Assembly: GCA_005787665.1 (NCBI GenBank)
Contig: SYAB01000138.1
Span: forward strand, 1 to 5,758
Length of the DNA stretch: 5,758 bases
Direction: 5' to 3'
Source of the DNA: Actinomycetota bacterium
GTDB taxonomy: Bacteria; Actinomycetota; Actinomycetes; Mycobacteriales; Mycobacteriaceae
Below the pieces are notes generated by a model. The model saw only the letters and a program-made list of their open reading frames with translations, had not been told where the DNA came from and ran no database searches. The position numbers and the translations under genes are program-made. Positions 1 through 5,414 of the stretch are shown here, piece by piece. Numbering within the stretch: position 1 is the stretch's first letter; the number at the start of each line of letters is the position of its first letter.

Positions 1-1
1 C

Positions 2-400
2 TACCTGGGTAAGTCTCCGAGCCCGTGGAACCTGATCTACTCCGAGCCCAAGCTGGCCCCGGGCGGCGAGGGCAGCGCCCCCGCGGTCGAGCTTCCGCCC
101 GGGATCTCGGCCTATACCGGGCTCAACGGGGATGTGCCGCCGCCGCCAGGCTGGGCGGGGCCGCCCAACACCTATCGCGGCGCCTACACCCCCGACGGGC
201 TCCCCGCCGATCCGCAGCCCGCCCTCTACCCCGGTGCCTCGATTCCACCCGGCGTCGCCCACGGTGCCTCCGCGGCGACACCGTCGAATATCGAGGGCAT
301 GCTGCTGCCCGCCGAGGCCGCCTCGCCGGGGCCGGTGCCGCCCCCGCCGATGCCGCCCCCGGTGCCGCTGCCGGCCGGAGTGGGAGGGCCGCCCGCATGA
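2..400 (+). CDS. mceD: MceD, C-terminal fragment (Mce family substrate-import subunit), 5' end outside window
   Basis: Reading from base 2 gives an open frame of 132 residues that ends at TGA 398-400; the start lies upstream of the window. The first visible residues, YLGKSPSPWNLIYSEPK, match the conserved end of the helical region in mycobacterial MceD proteins, just before a variable tail. The rest is a low-complexity tail rich in Pro, Gly and Ala, with runs such as PPPPGW and PVPPPPMPPPVPL, also typical of MceD. In the family, MceD is one of six Mce subunits (A-F) that assemble with YrbE permeases into a cell-envelope lipid importer; the MCE domain itself is not in this fragment. Its stop overlaps the mceE start (ATGA), so the two genes are translationally coupled. 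The subunit letter is supported both by the motif and by the position just before the lipoprotein subunit. The type of mce locus is not determined. Confidence 0.9.
   Translation, partial: YLGKSPSPWNLIYSEPKLAPGGEGSAPAVELPPGISAYTGLNGDVPPPPGWAGPPNTYRGAYTPDGLPADPQPALYPGASIPPGVAHGASAATPSNIEGMLLPAEAASPGPVPPPPMPPPVPLPAGVGGPPA
382..388 (+). promoter_or_regulatory. Ribosome binding site of mceE
   Basis: GGGAGGG ends 8 bases before the ATG at 397, inside the last codons of mceD. It is a strong purine-rich Shine-Dalgarno candidate. It fixes the mceE start at 397 rather than at any codon further upstream in the same frame, where the translation is an arginine- and alanine-rich shadow of mceD. Confidence 0.7.
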
Positions 401-1683
401 CAGGGTCCGGGTCGTTTCGTGCGGTGATCGCCGCGGGCTGTGTGGCGCTGGCTGCCAGCGGCTGCGGCTTCGGCGGACTGAATTCGCTGCCGTTGCCGGG
501 CGCGGTGGGACGGGGTCCTGATGCCACCAGATATCACGTCGAACTCGCCAATGTCAGCACGCTGGAACCGAATTCGCCGGTACTCGTCGGTGACGTCGTG
601 GTGGGCAGCGTGAACCGGATGACGGTCCGGGACTGGCACGCCGACGTCGAGATCTCGGTCAAGCCGGACGTCGCGATCCCGGCCAACGCGGTGGCCACCG
701 TGGGGCAGACCAGCCTGTTGGGATCCATGCACCTCGCGCTCAACCCGCCGCTGGGCCAGTCGCCCAGCGGCCGGCTCACCCCGGGCGCCACGCTGGGCCT
801 GAACAAGACCTCGACCTACCCGTCGACCGAGCAGACCCTCTCGGCGCTGTCGGTGGTGATCAACGGCGGGGGAGTCGGCCAGATCGGGGATATCGTCGCC
901 GAACTCAACGCCGCACTCGGTGGCCGGGAGGGCCAGATCCGCGACCTCCTCACCCGGCTGAACGACTTCGTCGGGGTGCTGGCCGACCAGCGCGACAGCA
1001 TCAACGCGACGGTGGATTCACTCAACCGGCTGGCCGGTACCTTCGCGGGCCAGCGTGAGGTGCTGACCGGAGCCCTGGACCGCATTCCGCCGGCGCTGGA
1101 CGTGCTGGTGGCCGAACGGCCACGGCTGACGGAGGCATTGGACAAACTCGGAACCTTCAGCACACTGGCCGGTGAGGTGATCGACGAAACCCAGGCCGAT
1201 CTGGTCCGCAACCTGCGCAACCTCGAACCGACCCTGAGATCGCTGGCCGACGTTGGGCCACAACTGAACCAGGCGCTGGCGTACTTCACCGCGTTCCCGT
1301 ACGGCCAGGCGACCATCGACCGGGCCATTCGCGGTGACTACCTCAACCAGTACATCATCTTCGACTTCACCATTCCGCGGCTGAAGAAGACTCTGTTCCT
1401 GGGGACCAGCTGGGGTCAGGAGGGCGCCAAACTCGTTCCGGCGCCGGGTGATCCGTGGTACGCCACCTACACCTACGACCCGCTCAATGCGCCGTTCAGT
1501 GCGCCGCCGGCGGGGGTGGCCGACATCGGGCCCGATCCGGATCCGGCGGCGTCGCTCACAGGTGGCGCCGGGTCCCCCCCGGCGTCGCTCGCGGATGGCG
1601 CCGGGTCACCGCCGGGACCGCCGAGCCCGGCCCCGGTCTCCCCGGAGCTGCAACTCGCCCCGATGGATGTGGGCGGTAACTGA
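397..1683 (+). CDS. mceE: MceE, Mce-family lipoprotein subunit (LprK/LprN-like)
   Basis: The protein has 428 residues. The start at 397 is chosen because of the ATGA overlap with mceD, the good ribosome binding site, and the lipoprotein signal that follows at once. The signal sequence has a short n-region with Arg8, a hydrophobic core at 9-20 and the lipobox ASGC with Cys23 as the likely lipidated residue; the -3 residue is Ala rather than the usual Leu/Val. Residues about 45-118 form the MCE/MlaD beta domain (RYHVELANVSTL, LVGDVVVGSVNRM, LLGSMHLALNPP). Residues about 140-335 are mainly helical and correspond to the long coiled region of actinobacterial Mce proteins. The tail after about 365 is Pro/Gly/Ala-rich and contains an 11-residue tandem repeat. 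In known mce operons the fifth subunit is the lipoprotein and is thought to be anchored in the outer leaflet of the inner membrane as part of the import tube. The stop overlaps mceF by one base. Family assignment is firm; substrate is unknown. Confidence 0.95.
   Translation: MTGSGSFRAVIAAGCVALAASGCGFGGLNSLPLPGAVGRGPDATRYHVELANVSTLEPNSPVLVGDVVVGSVNRMTVRDWHADVEISVKPDVAIPANAVATVGQTSLLGSMHLALNPPLGQSPSGRLTPGATLGLNKTSTYPSTEQTLSALSVVINGGGVGQIGDIVAELNAALGGREGQIRDLLTRLNDFVGVLADQRDSINATVDSLNRLAGTFAGQREVLTGALDRIPPALDVLVAERPRLTEALDKLGTFSTLAGEVIDETQADLVRNLRNLEPTLRSLADVGPQLNQALAYFTAFPYGQATIDRAIRGDYLNQYIIFDFTIPRLKKTLFLGTSWGQEGAKLVPAPGDPWYATYTYDPLNAPFSAPPAGVADIGPDPDPAASLTGGAGSPPASLADGAGSPPGPPSPAPVSPELQLAPMDVGGN
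1549..1614 (+). repeat. Two-copy 33-bp tandem repeat in the mceE 3' end
   Basis: Two imperfect 33-bp units, 1549-1581 and 1582-1614, encode ASLTGGAGSPP and ASLADGAGSPP (residues 385-395 and 396-406 of MceE). The second unit runs into further proline-rich sequence. The period is a multiple of three, so copy-number change would leave the reading frame intact. It probably arose by slippage or unequal recombination in a tail under weak constraint. Confidence 0.85.
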
Positions 1684-3239
1684 TGCTGACCCGATTCGTA
1701 CGCGCCCAGCTGGTGATCTTCACGATCGCCTCGATCGTCGGTGTTGCCGCGATGGTCCTGGTCTACATGCAGGTGCCGACGCTGCTCGGGATCGGCCGGA
1801 TGACGGTCACGCTGGAACTGCCCAGAACCGGTGGGCTGTATCAGTTCTCGAACGTCACCTACCGCGGCGTACAGATCGGGAGGGTCACCGACGTGCGGGC
1901 CACCCGGGCCGGGGCCGAGGCCACCCTCTCGCTGGCCACCTCCCCGAAGATTCCCGCCGATCTGCAGGCCAGCGTGCTGAGCGTGTCGGCGGTCGGCGAG
2001 CAGTACGTCGACCTGCTGCCCCGCACCGACTCCGGCCCCTATCTGCGGGATGGTTCGGTGATCGGGGTGCAGAACACGACCGTCCCGCAGAAGGTCGGAC
2101 CCATGCTCGACCAGGTGAGCGCGCTGCTGCAGAGCATCCCCAAGGACCGGCTCGGGCAACTCCTCGACGAGTCGTTCACGGGCCTCAACGGTTCCGCCGA
2201 TGACCTTGCGGCGCTGCTGGAGTCATCCTCGATCGTGGTCGCCGACTTCGACGGGGTCGCCGACCGCGCCCGGGCGCTCATCGAGGACGGCCGGCCGCTG
2301 CTGGAGAGCCAGGCGGCCGCCTCGGATTCCCTGCGCGCCTGGGCCCGCAACCTCGCCGGGGTGACCGGCCAGCTGAGCGCCAACGACCCGCAGATCCGCG
2401 GGCTGCTGCAGAACGGGCCCGGTGCGCTGGCCGAGGCCTCCCAGTTGCTCGAGCAGGTCAAGCCGACGCTGCCGGTGCTCCTGGCCAACCTCACCACGGT
2501 GAGCCGGATCGCGGTGACCTACAACGCATCCGTGGAGCAACTCCTGGTGCTGCTGCCGCCCTACATCGCCTCGGTGCAGGCGGTCGGCCTGCCGCGTAAC
2601 AACCCCACCGGCTTCACCCAGGGCGACTTCACCCTGACCATCGGCGATCCGCCGGCCTGTACGGTCGGCTTCCTGCCGCCGTCCTCGTGGCGGTCACCCG
2701 CGGACCTCTCCGACGTCGACACCCCCGACGGGCTGTACTGCAAGCTGCCCCAGGATTCTCCGATCGCCGTTCGCGGAGCCCGCAATTACCCCTGCATGGG
2801 CCAGCCCGGCAAGCGGGCGCCCACTGTCGAGATGTGCGAAGGCGAGGGCGGCTACGAGCCGTTGGCCATGCGGCAGCACTCGCTGGGCCCCTACCCCTTC
2901 GATCCGAACCTGATCGCCCAGGGCATCCCGCCGGATGACCGGGTCACGTTCGAGGAGAACATCTACGGGCCGTTGGAAGGCACCCCCATGCCGCCGGGCC
3001 CGCCGCCCGCCGGGGCGGTGCCGCCACCGCCGCCCGGCGCGCCCGCCCCGGGTGCCCCGGATCCCGTCGTGGCGCCGAGTGCCTTCACTCCCGAACCGGC
3101 GGGGCCGTCGGTGGCCATCGCCACCTACGACCCGCAGACCGGGCAGTTCGCCACACCGGACGGCACCGTGGCACGGCAGACCGATGTGGTCGCCGGCGGC
3201 GGCGAGCAGACCTGGACCGACCTGATGCCGACCGGCTGA
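1683..3239 (+). CDS. mceF: MceF, last subunit of the Mce lipid importer
   Basis: The protein has 518 residues, close to the size I know for MceF proteins (slightly over 500). The start at 1683 shares its A with the mceE stop (TGATG), so translation is coupled; only a weak GGGCGG precedes it. Residues 7-29 form one N-terminal membrane helix (LVIFTIASIVGVAAMVLVYM), a signal anchor rather than a lipobox. Residues about 40-115 are the MCE/MlaD domain (TVTLELPRTGGLYQFSNVTY, GVQIGRVTDV, VGEQYVDLLP). Residues about 135-300 are the long helical region. The following region has four cysteines (326, 353, 371, 385) that may form disulfides outside the membrane. A proline-rich linker (about 433-475) leads to the conserved MceF end, with YDPQTGQFATPDG at 482-494 and WTDLMP near the C-terminus. 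It is the last gene of the operon: the next gene is convergent, and none of the Mce-associated membrane protein (Mas) genes that often follow mceF lies in the same direction within the window. Confidence 0.95.
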   Translation: MLTRFVRAQLVIFTIASIVGVAAMVLVYMQVPTLLGIGRMTVTLELPRTGGLYQFSNVTYRGVQIGRVTDVRATRAGAEATLSLATSPKIPADLQASVLSVSAVGEQYVDLLPRTDSGPYLRDGSVIGVQNTTVPQKVGPMLDQVSALLQSIPKDRLGQLLDESFTGLNGSADDLAALLESSSIVVADFDGVADRARALIEDGRPLLESQAAASDSLRAWARNLAGVTGQLSANDPQIRGLLQNGPGALAEASQLLEQVKPTLPVLLANLTTVSRIAVTYNASVEQLLVLLPPYIASVQAVGLPRNNPTGFTQGDFTLTIGDPPACTVGFLPPSSWRSPADLSDVDTPDGLYCKLPQDSPIAVRGARNYPCMGQPGKRAPTVEMCEGEGGYEPLAMRQHSLGPYPFDPNLIAQGIPPDDRVTFEENIYGPLEGTPMPPGPPPAGAVPPPPPGAPAPGAPDPVVAPSAFTPEPAGPSVAIATYDPQTGQFATPDGTVARQTDVVAGGGEQTWTDLMPTG

Positions 3240-3252
3240 GTCGGCTCAGCCG
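3233..3252. terminator. Candidate bidirectional hairpin terminator shared by mceF and the convergent operon
   Basis: The arms CGGCTGAG (3233-3240) and CTCAGCCG (3245-3252) are perfectly complementary and flank a 4-base loop TCGG. The stem has 8 base pairs, mostly G-C, and the same fold can form in RNA of either strand. The mceF TGA (3237-3239) lies in the left arm, and the TGA of the exported-protein gene (3246-3248 on the complement) lies in the right arm. No run of T follows on either side, so it is not a classical intrinsic terminator; mycobacterial terminators often lack a T-tract. It could instead protect 3' ends from exonucleases. Confidence 0.55.
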
Positions 3253-3749
3253 ACCATGGCCAGTTTGAACGGCATCGTGATGAACTTCGCGAGGCTGCGC
3301 CCGCAGGCGCCGCTGGGTCCGGAGGTGGCATCCTCGCCGATGAGCGTGGTCGAGGTCGGGTCGGTGTAGTCGCCGCCGGGGGCCATCCGCTTGAACCGGA
3401 ACACCTGGAACCCGTCGGCCGTCGAACCGTCCGGACACGGCATCCAGTTGGGCACGACGTGTTTGACGTACCACTCGCCGCCGGTCTGGTAGATCGGTGC
3501 CGTCCAGCCCTGGTCGCTGGTGACCGTGCCGGTGCACTCGGTGGGGTAGCTGCACTGCGAGGACACCGTCCAGATCGCGCGAACGCTGAGCTCCTTGTGG
3601 AACACGTCGTTGGTGCGGGCCCACTCGCCGTTGGAGGTGGCGGTGAACGTTCCGTTGAGCGACCACTTGTCGACCGCGTGGGCGGGGGCGGCGACGGTGA
3701 CCGCGGTCAGTGCGGCCGCGGCGAGAAGTCCGGTGAGCGCGCGTGGCAT
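3246..3749 (-). CDS. Small exported protein of unknown function with cleavable signal peptide
   Basis: The protein has 167 residues. Its N-terminus is a clear Sec signal peptide: a positive start MPR, a hydrophobic core (about 4-21), and an AHA motif with likely cleavage after Ala25, giving a mature protein of about 142 residues starting VDKWSL. There is no lipobox. The mature part has no further membrane segment and resembles a small beta-rich domain (WSLNGTFTATSNGEW, VRAIWTVSSQC, YVKHVVPNWMPCPDG, FQVFRFKRM). Four cysteines (66, 72, 105, 149) could form two disulfides outside the cytoplasm. I recognise the general look of small secreted mycobacterial hypotheticals with an LNGTFTATSNG-like beginning, but I cannot assign a named family or function. 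The gene starts 7 bases after the flavoprotein stop, so the two probably share a transcript, although a possible promoter of its own overlaps that junction. It ends 6 bases from the mceF stop, tail to tail. The signal peptide and size support a real gene. Confidence 0.88.
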   Translation of the reverse strand: MPRALTGLLAAAALTAVTVAAPAHAVDKWSLNGTFTATSNGEWARTNDVFHKELSVRAIWTVSSQCSYPTECTGTVTSDQGWTAPIYQTGGEWYVKHVVPNWMPCPDGSTADGFQVFRFKRMAPGGDYTDPTSTTLIGEDATSGPSGACGRSLAKFITMPFKLAMVG

Positions 3750-3755
3750 GCGGCG

Positions 3756-3761
3756 ATTATC
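3756..3761 (-). promoter_or_regulatory. Candidate leaderless -10 element for the exported-protein gene
   Basis: On the minus strand GATAAT is followed by exactly six bases (CGCCGC) and then the ATG at 3749. This places a -10-like hexamer at -12 to -7 from the start codon, the geometry of mycobacterial leaderless promoters. The key A (second) and T (sixth) positions match TANNNT, while the first base is G rather than T. No good Shine-Dalgarno precedes this ATG, which fits a leaderless message, and no clear -35 is seen. The TAA stop of the upstream flavoprotein gene supplies part of the hexamer, so the match may be chance. Confidence 0.35.
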
Positions 3762-5307
3762 CCGGCCGGGCCATGTCCAGCGCAGCCAGATGGCTGAACA
3801 GCATCGAGGCGCCGATCGGGTTCCCGCCGCCGGGATAGGTGGTCCCGCTCACGGCGGCCATCGTGTTGCCGGCCGCATACAGCCCCGGAATCGGCCGCCC
3901 GGCGCCGTCGAGGACCCGCGCCCGCGTATCGGTGCGCAAGCCACCCTTGGTGCCCAGATCGGACAGGCCGAAGGCCGCAGCGTGGAAGGGCGGTGTCTCG
4001 ATCGGGACCAGCGGCGACTTTCCCCGGGAGAACGCCCGGTCGTAGGCCTCGTCCCCGCGACCGAAATCGCGATCGACGCCGCCGGCGACCATGGCGTTGA
4101 ACCGCCGAACGGTCTCGGCCAGTGCCGGGCCGGGCACCCCGATCTGGGCGGCCAGTTCCTCAAGGGTGTCTCCGGTCCGCCACAATCCGGCCGCGCGGTA
4201 CTCGCTCGGATCGCCCATCGAAACATTCGTGGCTTTGACCGGCGGCACCTCGCCGCGGCGGTTGTCGTAGACCATCCAGAAGGGCTGGGTGAGTCGTCCC
4301 GCGCCCATCTCCCCGACGATGGTGCGCCCGATCCTGTCGTAGGGACCGGATTCGTTGACGAATCGGTGCCCGGCCTGGTTCACGAAGATCCCGCCGGTGA
4401 ACCACAGGGCGAACGCCGCGCGGCCGTCGGGATGGATCAGTCCGGGTGACCACCAGGCCTGGTCCATCAGATCGGTGGCTGCTCCGACGCGGATCGCCGC
4501 CCGGTGCGCGGCCCCGGTGTTGGCCGGGGCGCCCATGCTGTCCTCGACCCGGCCCGGCACTCCGTACCGGGTGCGCATCCCCGGGTTGTGTTCGAACCCG
4601 CCGGCGGCCAGCAGGACACCGCGGCGCGCACCGATGCCGATGGTGCGTCCGTCGCGTTCGACGACCGCTCCGACCACGCGGCCGTCATCGACGACGAGGT
4701 CGACCAGTTCGGCATGGCGATACAGCGCCGCATCCGGGAATCGGGCCAGCGCGGCCAGGAACCGGCCGATCAGGGCGCGTCCGCCGACCAGCAGCTCCGG
4801 CGCCGGGGCGCCGAGCCGGTCATTGTCGAGCGGGCCCCGTACCAGCACGGCCTGCGGACCGAGTCGATCGCCGGGCAGCGGTGCGGCGACGATGTGCCGC
4901 ATCCCGTCGAGTCGCGCCTGCGGCGCCTTACCGAAGTAGTCCGGCCAGGGCAGCACGGCGAACTCGAAGATGTCGTCGGCCTCCAGGTAGTCGATCAGCG
5001 GGGCACCGCCGCGGACGTAGGCCTCCTGCAACTCGCGGGGGGTGCGGTCGCCGACGACCGCGCGGAAGTAGGTGAGCGCCGACTCGACGGTGTCGTCGCT
5101 GCCCGCGCGTCGCAGGACGGCGTTGCCGGGAAACCACATGCCGCCACCGCCGGAATAGGCGGTGGTGCCGCCGAACTTGTCGCCCGCCTCCAGCACGGTC
5201 ACCGACAGACCCTCGCGGGCCGCGGTGTAGGCACCGGTGATTCCTCCGCCGGAGCCGGCGACGATCACGTCGACGGTCTCCTCGATGTCGATGGTCACGC
5301 ACACCAT
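3757..5307 (-). CDS. FAD-dependent 3-ketosteroid delta-1-dehydrogenase family protein (KstD-like)
   Basis: The protein has 516 residues, close to characterised KstD enzymes (about 510). KstD oxidises the C1-C2 bond of ring A of 3-ketosteroids using FAD, a key step in sterol degradation. The N-terminal Rossmann motif is DVIVAGSGGGITGA (13-26), with Glu40 closing the second strand as ribose binder, then FGGTTAYSGGG. GLYAAGN (475-481) is the usual C-terminal FAD-contact motif. Against the catalytic residues I recall for Rhodococcus KstD1 (Tyr119, Tyr318, Tyr487, Gly491), this protein has Tyr124 (WPDY), Tyr323 (NESGPY), Tyr491 and Gly495 (YPGGG), in the same order with shifts of only 4-5. There is no signal peptide, so it is cytoplasmic. 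The ATG at 5307 is chosen because the FAD motif follows within 13 residues; its ribosome binding site is weak (GGGTAGG). It is the first gene of a minus-strand pair with the exported protein. Substrate could be a steroid or a related cyclic ketone; the family also contains other fumarate-reductase-like flavoproteins, so no gene symbol is given. Confidence 0.88.
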   Translation of the reverse strand: MVCVTIDIEETVDVIVAGSGGGITGAYTAAREGLSVTVLEAGDKFGGTTAYSGGGGMWFPGNAVLRRAGSDDTVESALTYFRAVVGDRTPRELQEAYVRGGAPLIDYLEADDIFEFAVLPWPDYFGKAPQARLDGMRHIVAAPLPGDRLGPQAVLVRGPLDNDRLGAPAPELLVGGRALIGRFLAALARFPDAALYRHAELVDLVVDDGRVVGAVVERDGRTIGIGARRGVLLAAGGFEHNPGMRTRYGVPGRVEDSMGAPANTGAAHRAAIRVGAATDLMDQAWWSPGLIHPDGRAAFALWFTGGIFVNQAGHRFVNESGPYDRIGRTIVGEMGAGRLTQPFWMVYDNRRGEVPPVKATNVSMGDPSEYRAAGLWRTGDTLEELAAQIGVPGPALAETVRRFNAMVAGGVDRDFGRGDEAYDRAFSRGKSPLVPIETPPFHAAAFGLSDLGTKGGLRTDTRARVLDGAGRPIPGLYAAGNTMAAVSGTTYPGGGNPIGASMLFSHLAALDMARPG

Positions 5308-5362
5308 GGTGGCCTACCCGCGCCCGTTGCGGTGTCACTTCTGCCCCAAGAGCAACAGTGCC

Positions 5363-5371
5363 TGCTAATGT
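5363..5371 (+). promoter_or_regulatory. Candidate extended -10 promoter for the membrane sensor/cyclase gene
   Basis: TGCTAATGT combines the TGN extension with TAATGT, a TANNNT match. Transcription would start near 5378, about 37 bases before the ATG at 5415. No -35 consensus lies at the right distance, which is acceptable for an extended -10 promoter. It overlaps the -10 proposed for the opposite strand. Confidence 0.4.
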
Positions 5372-5396
5372 CGTCACGGCGGTTCCCGCATGTCAA
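5367..5396 (-). promoter_or_regulatory. Candidate sigma-A-type promoter for the KstD-like operon
   Basis: Reading the minus strand, a perfect TTGACA (complement of 5391-5396) is followed after 18 bases by GACATT (complement of 5367-5372). The latter keeps the important A and T of TANNNT. A start about 7 bases further on would give an untranslated leader of roughly 50 bases before the ATG at 5307. The -35 match is exact; the -10 is only partial. Confidence 0.45.
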
Positions 5397-5404
5397 CCGG
5401 CGGG

Positions 5405-5412
5405 GAAGGGAG
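5405..5412 (+). promoter_or_regulatory. Ribosome binding site of the membrane sensor/cyclase gene
   Basis: GAAGGGAG is a strong purine-rich Shine-Dalgarno sequence just ahead of the ATG at 5415, with the GAAGGG core 4 bases from the start codon. It supports 5415 as the start. Confidence 0.65.
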
Positions 5413-5414
5413 TC

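Noticed and set aside
25..396. Upstream extension of the mceE frame to an ATG at 25
   Set aside because: This part overlaps mceD in another frame, is Arg/Ala-rich, and would bury the lipoprotein signal 124 residues into the protein. The start at 397 has the stop/start overlap, ribosome binding site and lipobox.
1448..2203. + strand open frame of 251 codons across the mceE/mceF junction
   Set aside because: The translation is arginine-rich and out of frame with two well-supported Mce genes.
3761..3770. Perfect palindrome CCCGGCCGGG near the start of the exported-protein gene
   Set aside because: It is only 10 bases of pure G/C inside the last codons of the flavoprotein gene; such palindromes are common by chance in this base composition.
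3595..4449. + strand open frame of 284 codons opposite the exported protein and the flavoprotein C-terminus
   Set aside because: It is a high-GC antisense shadow; the opposite strand encodes a signal peptide protein and conserved FAD-binding residues.
5326..5360. Short inverted repeats GTTGC/GCAAC and CACT/AGTG in the divergent gap as a possible operator
   Set aside because: The arms are 4-5 bases with long, unequal spacers and do not form one coherent symmetric site.
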